Below are positions 17,827 to 25,871 of a DNA stretch of 64,000 nt, piece by piece (position 1 is the stretch's first letter; every line of letters starts with the position of its first letter). A program made the translations under genes and the position numbers. Origin of the DNA: Flavobacterium terrae (GTDB lineage: Bacteria; Bacteroidota; Bacteroidia; Flavobacteriales; Flavobacteriaceae); NCBI RefSeq assembly GCF_900142035.1, contig NZ_FQZI01000002.1, positions 62,001 to 126,000 of the forward strand, written 5' to 3'. A model generated the notes under the pieces. The model worked only from the letters and a program-made list of their open reading frames with translations, ran no database searches and had not been told where the DNA came from.

Positions 17827-17874
17827 TCCAATTACAAACGAATACAAATGTTTATAATCGTTTGTAATTGGAAG
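17827..17874 (+). terminator. Long hairpin after pepT
   Basis: Perfect 16-bp stem TTCCAATTACAAACGA (17827-17842) / TCGTTTGTAATTGGAA (17859-17874) with a 16-base AT-rich loop. Probably the pepT terminator, although no T-run follows, so it may instead protect the 3' end. It also marks the left edge of the accessory block. Confidence 0.6.
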
Positions 17875-17936
17875 TTTCGCCAATTTATGAGTTAGTGGCA
17901 ATTTCCACCTAAATCCTTAAATAAAGACGAATCAAT

Positions 17937-18641
17937 ATGAATAATAATCATATTACAGACATTAAAAACTATATTAATTATATAACTTCAAAAGATACAT
18001 TTGAGAATCAAGATGATATCCGAAGTATAACTTTACACGCATTTTATCAAGTAACACAAAGCTTTCTTTATTCATATATATTATCTACAAACATTGAAGA
18101 TATTAACTATTGTAAAAACAACTTCTCTCCTGACATAGATTCTGAAGACTTACCAACTCTTCTTCATAATTATCATGGTTTTATTGTAAATGCCTTTTTT
18201 ATTAATTCGTTTGTTCATGTAGAAAATCATATTAGGCAAATTGGTTTACATTATGAAAAGAAAATTGAAGATATTAACGAAACATCTATAACTAAAACTT
18301 TTAGAAACTTGATGAATAAAAATAAAACCATACATTTTCAAAAAATTAGCGAAGATGATTTTAAACTTTTTGAATTTTATTGTTTCATAAGAAACACAAT
18401 GCATAATGTTGGATTTCATACAAAGCCTGACAAAAAAATTATAATTGAAGATAAAAATTCAATACTAAATAGAAACCGTATAGAAATCGAATTAATAGAA
18501 AATTCCTCAAATTCTATTTCATTCGACACCATATTTTTTATTCAAGAACAAATAACAAAGCTTGTTTTGAAAATTAATTCTTTAATTCCAAAATCGGATA
18601 TAATTAAGCATCGTTTTTACGACATTGGGTTTAATGATTAA
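17937..18641 (+). CDS. Hypothetical protein with HEPN-like RNxxHN motif
   Basis: I do not recognise a named family. The 234-residue protein is all-helical by composition and ends in charged residues. Near the middle, FYCFIRNTMHNVGFH (R152, N153, H156) resembles the Arg-Asn...His catalytic motif of HEPN-domain RNases and of related Abi-like proteins, though the spacing is R-x3-H rather than the commoner R-x4-6-H. Other features: HVENHIRQIG at about 94-103 and a C-terminal FIQEQITKLVLKIN helix. It sits between the pepT hairpin and a structured repeat, beside a second HEPN-like gene, which supports an RNA-targeting defence or toxin role (inference). Could be simply an uncharacterised helical protein. 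Confidence 0.7.
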   Translation: MNNNHITDIKNYINYITSKDTFENQDDIRSITLHAFYQVTQSFLYSYILSTNIEDINYCKNNFSPDIDSEDLPTLLHNYHGFIVNAFFINSFVHVENHIRQIGLHYEKKIEDINETSITKTFRNLMNKNKTIHFQKISEDDFKLFEFYCFIRNTMHNVGFHTKPDKKIIIEDKNSILNRNRIEIELIENSSNSISFDTIFFIQEQITKLVLKINSLIPKSDIIKHRFYDIGFND

Positions 18642-18652
18642 AACTGCTGCTA

Positions 18653-18790
18653 ACAGGCGTTTGGCAAGATTACGAATTTTGTAGTAAATTCACGTTTACA
18701 TTTCGCAAGAAATTTTATCTTTAACAGAAAATAATCGGTTCCGAAGCTCGCAACCTCGTTAAGCGACCATCACGTTATGCACAATGTTAG
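18653..18790. repeat. Structured intergenic element 1 (cassette-boundary-like)
   Basis: Begins with TAACAGGCGTTTGGC just after the first HEPN-like gene and ends with CGTTATGCACAATGTTAG just before the second. The ends can pair (CTAACA with TGTTAG). It is richer in G+C than the flanking genes and contains a small stem around the loop CTCGTTA. The start resembles that of element 2 (TAACAGCGGTTTCG), and its end GTTATGCACA is the exact inverse of the start of element 2. Confidence 0.5.
18774..18783 (+). repeat. Left 10-bp inverted repeat flanking the recombinase-HEPN gene
   Basis: GTTATGCACA here is the exact reverse complement of TGTGCATAAC at 20111-20120. Allowing one mismatch the match extends to 15 bp. 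The pair brackets exactly one gene (18807-20102). Confidence 0.7.
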
Positions 18791-18806
18791 TTGACGACAA
18801 AATAAT

Positions 18807-20102
18807 ATGACTCAAGAACTATTTTTTCATAAAGTTGAAAGCCATTTACGTAACGAAAATTGCTCTGAATCTACAATCAGTCTATACTTATCAGGTATTA
18901 AACGCTTTGTTGAATTTTGTGGCAAAGAAGATGTAATGCTAATTAATTCAGTAGACTTAGCAAGGTTTTCTAAATCACTTTTTAAAAATAAAAGCCCAAA
19001 AAATGGAACACTAAGACCGCTTAAATACGGAATAAATTGCGGTTTTAACGTTGTTCTAAATAATAGTTTAGATGTAAATTTAATACCAACTCCTAAGCCT
19101 ATTAGAATTCAAAAAGAATATTTTACAAAAAAAGAAATTGCAAATTTCTTTTTAGGAATTAATAATCTTAAGCACAAAACACTTTTCCAGTTTATGTACG
19201 CAACTGGATTAGACGTTAACGACATTATAAACTTAAAAATTACTGACATTAACAGTAAGAAAAAAATAATAACGATTCGTGATAACAAAACCAATGTTAA
19301 ACGAATTACTTTTCTACCTGCTTCAATTCTCAAAATTTTAAGAGATTACTATTCTGTCTACAAACCCAAGATTTACTTATTTGAAGGTCAAACGGAAGGA
19401 AATCCAATTTCTGATAGAACTATTCAGCATACTTTTAGAATTAGTTTAGCTAAACAAAATTTCAATAAAAAACTTACGACAAGATCAATCAAAAACTCAT
19501 ATGTAAAACATTTGACTGAAGATGGTATTCCGTTAACTAGTATTCTTGAACAATTACAAATTAAAAATCCTGAAACGGTAAAATTATATAATGACTTATG
19601 TTTTCCTCCAAAAAAACACAACTCGAGCCCATTTGATACAATTTTTTTAGAAAAACAAGAATTTGATTTTTTTGACACAACAGATTTGGAATATATACTT
19701 TCAAAAGTTACAGACCAAGAAGAAAGGGATTATTTAAACGAAGGAATTAAATGTTTCAAAGCAAATGCATTAAGAGCTGGTGTAATCTTCCTTTGGAATG
19801 CATCTATTTATAAAATTCAGAAAATGTGTTTGACACAATCTCTAGGATTTGTAAATACTGAACTAAAAAAAATCTATCCTAAAGCAAAAGACATTAAAGT
19901 AATTGATGATTTTGGTTATATAAAAGATGAGTATTTATTAGAACTTGCTTGCAAACTAAAACTAATTGACAAGACAACAAAAGAAGAATTAAAAAACACA
20001 TGTCTTGACCTTAGAAACAAATGTGGACATCCAGGAAAATATAAACCAAAAGGGCAAAAAATAAAAGCTTTTGTTGAAGACATTATTGAAATACTATACT
20101 GA
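18807..20102 (+). CDS. Degenerate tyrosine recombinase fused to a HEPN-like domain
   Basis: 431 residues. Residues 1-90 form a SAM-like core-binding domain (SESTISLYLSGIKRFVEFCG). Residues 100-265 follow the tyrosine-recombinase fold, but the catalytic set is broken: the first Arg is Asp136 (TGLDVNDI), the H-x-x-R motif reads R226-S-I-K229, and the second His of LGH is absent. Only a Tyr in the right place (Y261, KLYND) remains. From about 285 the protein changes to a helical domain, with EGIKCFKANALRAGVIFLWNA and, near the end, LRNKCGHPGKY (R403-x4-H408), a good HEPN RNase motif. It therefore probably binds DNA without cutting and carries an RNase-type effector (inference). A plain integrase is unlikely. 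Confidence 0.72.
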   Translation: MTQELFFHKVESHLRNENCSESTISLYLSGIKRFVEFCGKEDVMLINSVDLARFSKSLFKNKSPKNGTLRPLKYGINCGFNVVLNNSLDVNLIPTPKPIRIQKEYFTKKEIANFFLGINNLKHKTLFQFMYATGLDVNDIINLKITDINSKKKIITIRDNKTNVKRITFLPASILKILRDYYSVYKPKIYLFEGQTEGNPISDRTIQHTFRISLAKQNFNKKLTTRSIKNSYVKHLTEDGIPLTSILEQLQIKNPETVKLYNDLCFPPKKHNSSPFDTIFLEKQEFDFFDTTDLEYILSKVTDQEERDYLNEGIKCFKANALRAGVIFLWNASIYKIQKMCLTQSLGFVNTELKKIYPKAKDIKVIDDFGYIKDEYLLELACKLKLIDKTTKEELKNTCLDLRNKCGHPGKYKPKGQKIKAFVEDIIEILY

Positions 20103-20110
20103 GAAAACAC

Positions 20111-20186
20111 TGTGCATAACAGCGGTTTCGCGCAATAGCTCGTTAGCATTGCGCCGGAATCCTAACGGATTACTGAAACCTTGTTT
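20111..20186. repeat. Structured intergenic element 2 with right 10-bp inverted repeat
   Basis: Starts with TGTGCATAAC (20111-20120), the inverse of 18774-18783. It folds into nested stems: GGTTTC with GAAACC closing the structure, GCGCAAT/ATTGCGC around a CTCGTTA-containing loop, and AATCC/GGATT around TAAC. The multi-hairpin layout and TAAC/GTTA ends recall folded single-strand recombination sites, but no integron integrase is nearby. Confidence 0.6.
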
Positions 20187-20302
20187 TACTCATACTATTT
20201 TTTCTTAAATTGCCACTACTGCAAGAAGTCGCGGGACTTTAGTTGTAATTAAAAAAATGGTAACAAATTTCAAAATTAGTCGTCTAATTTCAAAAAAATT
20301 AA

Positions 20303-21265
20303 ATGCGTACTATATTATTCTTAATTCTCTCAATTACTTCTATAGCTTCTTTTTCTCAAGGCTCCATATTAGATTCTACTAAAAGCGACACTTTATTTAT
20401 TATTAAGAAAAATCCAGAAAAAGGATTTTTTCATGACTATATTTTATTTATTCCAAAAGAGACACCCATAAACAAAAAAACATATCTGCTGGTAGAACCA
20501 AATAACACAGGTAGACCTACTGACAGTATAGAAGTCCATAAAAATTATGCTATTGATTTAGCATCGGTAAGTTCTGTAGGAAATAATGTTTCAACAATGC
20601 TAAAAATACCTTTACTTGTTCCTGTTTTTCCTAGACCAGCTGCACAAGAACTAATGTACACTCATGCTTTAGATAGAGATGTAATGCTGGAAAAATCTAT
20701 TGAATTACAAAGATTAGACCTACAATTGTTAGCAATGATTACTGATGCTAAAGTGGTCTTAAACAATATGGGCATTAAAGTTGACTCAAAAGTATTTATG
20801 AATGGGTTTTCTGCATCTGCTACGTTTACTAATCGTTTTTCTTTTATTCATCCTCAAGCAATAAAAGCTTTAGCCATTGGTGGATTTAATGGTGAACTGA
20901 TGCTTCCTCAAAATAAAATTAATGGTATAAAATTAAATTACCCCATTGGCCTGAACGACTTCACTGATATATTTGACAAAAAATTTGATGTTGATTCGTA
21001 TAAAAAAATTCCGCAGTTTATCTATATGGGAAAATTAGATGAAAATGATGCTGTTCAGTTTGACGATGCGTATAATGAAAATGAACGACAAATAATTAAT
21101 AGTTATATAGGAAAACAAGTACATGAAAGATATTTAAAATGTCAAGAACTATATGTGAAAAAAAATATTTCTCCCATTTTTAAAACCTATGAAAATGTTG
21201 GCCATTGGACAACTTCAGACATGAATCTTGAAGTGATAAAATTCTTTTTTAATCAAATGAAATAA
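20303..21265 (+). CDS. Secreted alpha/beta-hydrolase-like protein
   Basis: Exported hydrolase of unknown substrate. An N-terminal signal peptide (MRTILFLILSITSIASFSQ) is followed by a single domain. The nucleophile elbow appears to be MNGFSASATF near residue 165 (G-F-S-A-S), an acid is likely in GKLDENDAVQFDD near 245, and the catalytic His in NVGHWTTSDMN near 305. The fold order matches PHB-depolymerase/esterase-type enzymes. The 320-residue length is plausible. It lies just downstream of structured element 2, with no gene partner; expression signals are unclear. Confidence 0.72.
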   Translation: MRTILFLILSITSIASFSQGSILDSTKSDTLFIIKKNPEKGFFHDYILFIPKETPINKKTYLLVEPNNTGRPTDSIEVHKNYAIDLASVSSVGNNVSTMLKIPLLVPVFPRPAAQELMYTHALDRDVMLEKSIELQRLDLQLLAMITDAKVVLNNMGIKVDSKVFMNGFSASATFTNRFSFIHPQAIKALAIGGFNGELMLPQNKINGIKLNYPIGLNDFTDIFDKKFDVDSYKKIPQFIYMGKLDENDAVQFDDAYNENERQIINSYIGKQVHERYLKCQELYVKKNISPIFKTYENVGHWTTSDMNLEVIKFFFNQMK

Positions 21266-21327
21266 AACAAAATTACTCAACCCTTCAATTTAAATCAATT
21301 CCCTAAATTATAACCAACTTAAATGAA

Positions 21328-21546
21328 ATGATAAGAGAGTTTACAAGAACAATGTATCAGGATAAAAACGTAGTTATTGGTTTTGGAGATCAGAAAGACT
21401 CATAAAATATGTAGGAAAAGAATTTTAAAAAAAAAGGATTCAAGAATGAAGAAATTTGGGGTTATCTATTGATAAAAATGGGCTTGTTTGGGTTGGATTG
21501 GTTTGAGGGAGTAAATTTTCTCAGTTCAAAACCTAAAATGAACTAA
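21328..21546 (+). pseudogene. Remnant of a decayed coding sequence
   Basis: The 500 bases between the hydrolase and the VOC gene hold no intact gene. A short ORF opens at 21328 (MIREFTRTMYQDKNVV...) and stops at 21404. A second readable segment ends at 21546 with ...EEIWGYLLIKMGLFGLDWFEG. Removing one T from the T4 run near 21424 joins VGKEF to KKKGFKNEEI in one frame, so a gene appears to have been broken by indels. The family is not recognisable. The remaining part, 21547-21764, shows only AT-rich sequence. Confidence 0.35.
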
Positions 21547-21764
21547 CAATAAACGTTATTCAAAGTATTTTTAATGGAGAAAAATTCATTGACACTAAAC
21601 AAAAAGAGTCTTAGACAAAATAATTCCAATTCAATAGATCCTTCTAGTTTTTGTTGCTGAAAATCTAAAATCTACTATCTTTATAACTAATCATCTAAAT
21701 AACGTTTAGTATGCACAAGACATGAAATGACTATTTAATCTCAATACCAAATTAAGTAAAGGAA

Positions 21765-22445
21765 ATGAATCATAAAATTTCACATATCTCGATCGTAGTT
21801 GATGATTATGATAAAGCAATTGAATTTTATACAAAAAAGTTGCGTTTTGTTTTAATGGAAGACACAATTATTGATAAAACTAAACGTTGGGTAAAAATTG
21901 CTCCTGATAAAAAATCAGAATTCAGCTTGTTGCTTGCTAAAGCATCAAACAAAATACAAAAAACAAGAGTTGGGAACCAGACTGGTGGAAGAGTATTTTT
22001 ATTCTTGAATACAAATGATTTTGAAAAAGATTATGAGAACTTGTTAAATGAAAATGTAAAAATTATACGTAAACCAAAAATTGAAGCTTATGGAAAAGTT
22101 TTAGTTTTTGAAGATTGTTATGGAAATTTGTGGGACTTGATTGAACCTTTTGAAGAAATCGAAGAAAAATTCTACTTGACTGAAATTTTAAGAGTTATTA
22201 AAAAACAAAATATTGAAGTGACAAAGAATGCACTAATAGAATTGCAAAAACATACAAAAAATGAAAGTGGGAATGTAACTTTTGAAATTCAACAATCAAT
22301 AGAAAATGAAAATGAATTCATAATTTGGAAATGTTTTAAAAATAAATCAGAGTTTAAAAAACATCTTGATTCTAAACATCTAAACGATTTTATGAAATTA
22401 AATTTAGTTAAATTCATAAAGGAGTATACTACCAAAGAAGCATAG
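21765..22445 (+). CDS. VOC-family protein fused to an ABM-like domain
   Basis: Two-domain cytoplasmic protein. Residues 1-125 form a glyoxalase/dioxygenase (VOC) module: ISHISIVVDDYDKAIEFYTKKLRF at the start, GGRVFLFLNTNDFEKDYENL in the middle and EAYGKVLVFEDCYGNLWDLIEP at the end, with His4 and Glu138 as likely metal ligands. Residues 140-226 (ILRVIKKQN...LQKHTKNESGNVTFEIQQS...EFIIWKCFKNKSEFKKHLDS) read as an antibiotic-biosynthesis-monooxygenase (ABM) ferredoxin-like module. The fusion is unusual and suggests detoxification or redox chemistry on a small molecule. Transcribed alone, with decayed DNA upstream. Confidence 0.75.
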   Translation: MNHKISHISIVVDDYDKAIEFYTKKLRFVLMEDTIIDKTKRWVKIAPDKKSEFSLLLAKASNKIQKTRVGNQTGGRVFLFLNTNDFEKDYENLLNENVKIIRKPKIEAYGKVLVFEDCYGNLWDLIEPFEEIEEKFYLTEILRVIKKQNIEVTKNALIELQKHTKNESGNVTFEIQQSIENENEFIIWKCFKNKSEFKKHLDSKHLNDFMKLNLVKFIKEYTTKEA

Positions 22446-22619
22446 AAATTCACTTTTTCTATGAAATTTTAAGTTTGTTTTAGAAAAATAGGTTGACTGA
22501 ACAAAATAAACACTACTGGAAACCACTCTCTGTTAATTTTCAATACCACTAAAATTAAATTTACAAATAAAGAAATACATTGTATTTGGAATACATTTTT
22601 ATACATAATTCATTTAGCC

Positions 22620-22627
22620 TATTTTAG
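22620..22627 (+). promoter_or_regulatory. Probable promoter of the cation exchanger gene
   Basis: TATTTTAG differs from TAnnTTTG at one position and lies 21 bases before the ATG, the usual distance in this window. Confidence 0.35.
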
Positions 22628-22648
22628 CGGTTTAAAATATAATCTATA

Positions 22649-23572
22649 ATGCATTATTTAATTTTTTTACTTGCCTTAACAGGACTTTTAATTTCTTCAA
22701 ACTACTTTACTAATTCTGCAGAAGCTATTGGGAAATATTTAAAACTGCCTTCTTTTGTTGTTGGAGTTTTTATAGTAGGTATTGGAACCTCATTACCAGA
22801 ACTAATCTCTGGGATACTTTCTGTAAATAAAGGTTCTTCTGAAATTTTATCAGGAAATATTATTGGTGCAAATATTTCAAATATTCTTCTTATTACTGGT
22901 CTTGCTGTAGTTATAAACAAGAAAAATATTTCTTTAAAAAGTGGCTACATGTATATAGACTTAAACTACCTAATTGGAAGTTTTTTATTCTTTTACATGA
23001 TAGCTTATGATGGTAAAATGGATGCTCCAGAATCATTTTTTGGATTATTAATGTTCATTGTATACAGTATTTATCTTATTAAGGGTGAAACTAAAAGCAA
23101 AGAAGATGTAAAAATAAAAACCGAAAAATTCCCTACTATTTCCTTAGTAATTTTGTTGCTATCTGCAATAGGTATCTATTTTGGGGCTGATTATACTATT
23201 ATTTCTCTTGAAAAAATAGCCACTGATTTATCAATACCAAAATCCATCGTTGCACTAACATTACTTTCCCTTGGAACTACTCTACCAGAACTAGCTGTCA
23301 ATATAAGTGCTATTAAAAATGGAAAAGCTGAAATGGCGATTGGGAACGTTTTAGGTTCATCCATTTTTAACACTCTAGTAATTCCTGCTATAGCATCATT
23401 TTTTGGAACAATTGCAGTTACAGATAATTTGATTCATTTTTCTTTGCCTGTAATGGCTGCTTGTGGTCTTTTGTTTTATTTACTTACTCAAGATAAGAAA
23501 ATTTCAGTATGGGAAGGGCTTTTGTTTATATGCTTATATTCACTTTTCATTTTTAAAACCGCAACATTTTAG
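22649..23572 (+). CDS. Calcium/sodium antiporter (CaCA family, YrbG-like)
   Basis: Inner-membrane exchanger of cations, likely Ca2+ for Na+ or H+. The 307 residues contain about ten membrane helices in two inverted halves. Each half carries the alpha-repeat signature: GIGTSLPELISG near residue 47 with GNIIGANISN, and SLGTTLPELAVN near residue 208 with GNVLGSSIFN. The acidic residues of the two PE motifs form the ion site. No regulatory cytoplasmic domain is present. Followed after 41 bases by rlmH on the same strand, possibly co-transcribed. Confidence 0.93.
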   Translation: MHYLIFLLALTGLLISSNYFTNSAEAIGKYLKLPSFVVGVFIVGIGTSLPELISGILSVNKGSSEILSGNIIGANISNILLITGLAVVINKKNISLKSGYMYIDLNYLIGSFLFFYMIAYDGKMDAPESFFGLLMFIVYSIYLIKGETKSKEDVKIKTEKFPTISLVILLLSAIGIYFGADYTIISLEKIATDLSIPKSIVALTLLSLGTTLPELAVNISAIKNGKAEMAIGNVLGSSIFNTLVIPAIASFFGTIAVTDNLIHFSLPVMAACGLLFYLLTQDKKISVWEGLLFICLYSLFIFKTATF

Positions 23573-23613
23573 TTTATTAAAATTTCGCTTAATTTTGAAT
23601 TAGAATACTAAAT

Positions 23614-24087
23614 ATGAATATAAAACTAATAGCAATAGGAAAAACCGATAATAAAAATCTTCAATCTTTGATTGATGATTATATGAAAAGACTTTCCTTT
23701 TACATCAAGTTTGAAATGGAAATTATTCCAGATATCAAAAATGTAAAAAACTTAAGTGAATCACAACAAAAAGATAAAGAAGGCGAATTAATTTTATCAA
23801 AACTAACAAATACTGATCAACTTATCCTTTTAGATGAAAATGGAAAAAATTTTTCAAGTGTAGGTTTTAGTGAAGAGTTACAAAAAAAAATGAACTCTGG
23901 AATTAAAACTTTAGTTTTTGTTATTGGAGGTCCATATGGTTTTAGTGATGAAGTTTACAAAAAAGCTCAAGGAAAAATCTCATTATCCGCTATGACATTT
24001 TCGCATCAAATGGTCCGCTTGTTTTTTATAGAACAATTATATCGTGGATTTACTATATTAAGAAATGAGCCATATCATCATCAATAG
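23614..24087 (+). CDS. rlmH: 23S rRNA (pseudouridine1915-N3)-methyltransferase
   Basis: SPOUT methyltransferase acting on helix 69 of 23S rRNA in assembled ribosomes. Seen: the N-terminal IKLIAIGKTDNK, the knot motif FVIGGPYGFSDEV, and the invariant C-terminal LSLSAMTFSHQMVRLFFIEQ-type segment ending in the family's characteristic PYHH (here NEPYHHQ). The 157 residues match the family exactly. Its stop codon directly abuts the stop of the convergent oxygenase gene, leaving no room for a separate terminator. Confidence 0.97.
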   Translation: MNIKLIAIGKTDNKNLQSLIDDYMKRLSFYIKFEMEIIPDIKNVKNLSESQQKDKEGELILSKLTNTDQLILLDENGKNFSSVGFSEELQKKMNSGIKTLVFVIGGPYGFSDEVYKKAQGKISLSAMTFSHQMVRLFFIEQLYRGFTILRNEPYHHQ

Positions 24088-24903
24088 CTACTTTCTTTTA
24101 TAGAAATGAGGGTTTTCCAAAGGTCCCTTTCTGAAAATTTTTCTGTAGCTACTTCTTAAAAAATTATCAAGTTTTAATAAATTATCAACTAAACTATTTT
24201 CTACTCTATCTCTAAAAGTGGTGACATGATAGGTGTCAGATTCTCTTAAAGGGTTTTCGGAAAAGTAGTAATTTGAAACACAACATCTCATTGCATCTGA
24301 ATTTACCTTTGAAACAGAATGCATAGAATCGTTATGAGTAGCCATAATTACAAGTCTGTTAAATTTACTTTCAATTAATACAGGTAATCCATTTATACCT
24401 TCTGGCCACAATTCAAGATGACCTCCGTTTTCAAAATTCCAATCAGGGGAAACATAATACAAAACATTCAAAATGCGCCATCTTTTTCTATCCTTATCAT
24501 GAGAATTATCAAGATGTGGACTTAAAAAATGACCTTTATCCATCATAGATATTCCACCAGCATAAAGTTTATCATCAGGAAATAAATTTTTCAAAGAACA
24601 TATTTCGGATATTGCTTTTACAACTCTTTCGTCCTGAAAAGCATAAATACATTCTTCAAGAATAACGTTATGCTTATTCATTTGAGCAGATACATATTTG
24701 AATTCTTTTAATGACCTTTTTAAAACCATAGCTTCTGCCTCGGGGAAGGCTTTGAAAATTTCTAAAGCAATAGTTTCAGGCAGTAAATTATCTAAATAAA
24801 AATGGCCTATTTTAGATTTTGATTCTTTGAAGTCTGAAATAAGTTTGTCCTTATTTTTCTCTAATGAATTCAAAATGTATGTTGCCAACTCTGAACGATT
24901 CAT
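24088..24903 (-). CDS. 2-oxoglutarate/Fe(II)-dependent oxygenase
   Basis: Putative dioxygenase of the prolyl-4-hydroxylase-like superfamily, oxidising an unknown substrate with 2-oxoglutarate. Seen: the iron ligands H-x-D in LSPHLDNSHD (about residue 156) and a distal His in THNDSMHSVS (about 215), with RCCVSNYYFS just after it supplying the Arg for 2-oxoglutarate. The middle segment RWRILNVLYYVSPDW is typical. The C-terminal 50 residues are basic. It borders the polysaccharide genes, so a sugar or lipid carrier may be its target (inference). Read leftwards, convergent with rlmH. Confidence 0.82.
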   Translation of the reverse strand: MNRSELATYILNSLEKNKDKLISDFKESKSKIGHFYLDNLLPETIALEIFKAFPEAEAMVLKRSLKEFKYVSAQMNKHNVILEECIYAFQDERVVKAISEICSLKNLFPDDKLYAGGISMMDKGHFLSPHLDNSHDKDRKRWRILNVLYYVSPDWNFENGGHLELWPEGINGLPVLIESKFNRLVIMATHNDSMHSVSKVNSDAMRCCVSNYYFSENPLRESDTYHVTTFRDRVENSLVDNLLKLDNFLRSSYRKIFRKGPLENPHFYKRK

Positions 24904-24985
24904 TCAAAAAATCTTTTTAGCAAATATACTATATTGTAAGGGTGATTTTAAATAATATTAAATAAATTGCAACAAGTTTATTTTT

Positions 24986-25870
24986 ATGATTTCAATCTTA
25001 ATTCCTGTTTACAATTATAACATTTCATCGCTATTAGATAAAATTAATAGTGAAATAACACTCAATAATATAAGCTGTGAAGTTATTGTTATTGATGATT
25101 GCTCTACGCAATTAGAAACATCAAAAATCAACAAAGAGAATTGTGCAAAATACAGTTATGAATATCTAAAAAACGAATCAAATAAAGGTAGAACCATTTC
25201 AAGAAAAATATTAGCTAACAAAGCTAATTTTGATTGGTTATTGTTTTTAGATTCAGATGTTTTACCTTGTGATATTAATTTTATTCAAAATTATTTAAAT
25301 GAAATTAACAAAGATGTTGAAGTTGTAATAGGAGGAATAAAATATGAACGAAAAGACATCGATAGTTCCACGATTTTTAGATACAAATATGGTATAAATC
25401 GAGAAGAGAAAACATCAACGGAAAGGAATAAGAAGGTTTATTCTTCCATTTTTTCAGGCAATTTGTTTATCAAAAAAAATATTTTTTTGACCAATAACTA
25501 TAATGGTGAAAAGAACATTTATGGCTTGGACAATTATTTTTCCTACAATCTCTTTATAAATAAATCTAAGGTTTTGCATATTGATAATCCAACTTATCAT
25601 TTGGGCTTAGAATCAAATGAAGATTTCTTTAACAAATCTATTTCTTCACTTGAAACACGTATTGAATTATTAAAAAACAAACCTTTAATAGAAAAAACAG
25701 ACTCAATTATCAAAGCATATAAATTTTGCGTTAAATACAATATTAACATTATCGCTAATATTATTTTTAAAATGACTGGCCCATTTTTAAAAAAACTAGT
25801 AATTTCTAACAACCCCAATTTATTAGCTTTTGATTTATATCGTTTGGGTTATATCTGTAAATTAAAATAA
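24986..25870 (+). CDS. Glycosyltransferase family 2
   Basis: GT-A fold transferase for surface polysaccharide assembly. Seen: N-terminal ISILIPVYNYN, EVIVIDDCSTQ near residue 36, and the metal-binding D-x-D region LLFLDSDVLP near residue 85. Later parts diverge (DNYFSYNLFINKSKV near 190). The donor and acceptor cannot be inferred. It is followed after one base by a second GT2 gene, so the two form an operon. No membrane span is seen, so it is probably peripheral to the inner membrane. Confidence 0.88.
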   Translation: MISILIPVYNYNISSLLDKINSEITLNNISCEVIVIDDCSTQLETSKINKENCAKYSYEYLKNESNKGRTISRKILANKANFDWLLFLDSDVLPCDINFIQNYLNEINKDVEVVIGGIKYERKDIDSSTIFRYKYGINREEKTSTERNKKVYSSIFSGNLFIKKNIFLTNNYNGEKNIYGLDNYFSYNLFINKSKVLHIDNPTYHLGLESNEDFFNKSISSLETRIELLKNKPLIEKTDSIIKAYKFCVKYNINIIANIIFKMTGPFLKKLVISNNPNLLAFDLYRLGYICKLK

Positions 25871-25871
25871 C

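Noticed and set aside
18807..20102. An active phage or transposon integrase
   Set aside because: The conserved Arg, His and Arg residues are replaced, and a non-recombinase domain is fused to the C-terminus; no phage genes are nearby.
18653..20186. A true integron with attC sites
   Set aside because: No integron-type integrase is present, the recombinase here has lost its catalytic residues, and the end boxes do not fit the RYYYAAC/GTTRRRY consensus well. Kept only as a cassette-like structure.
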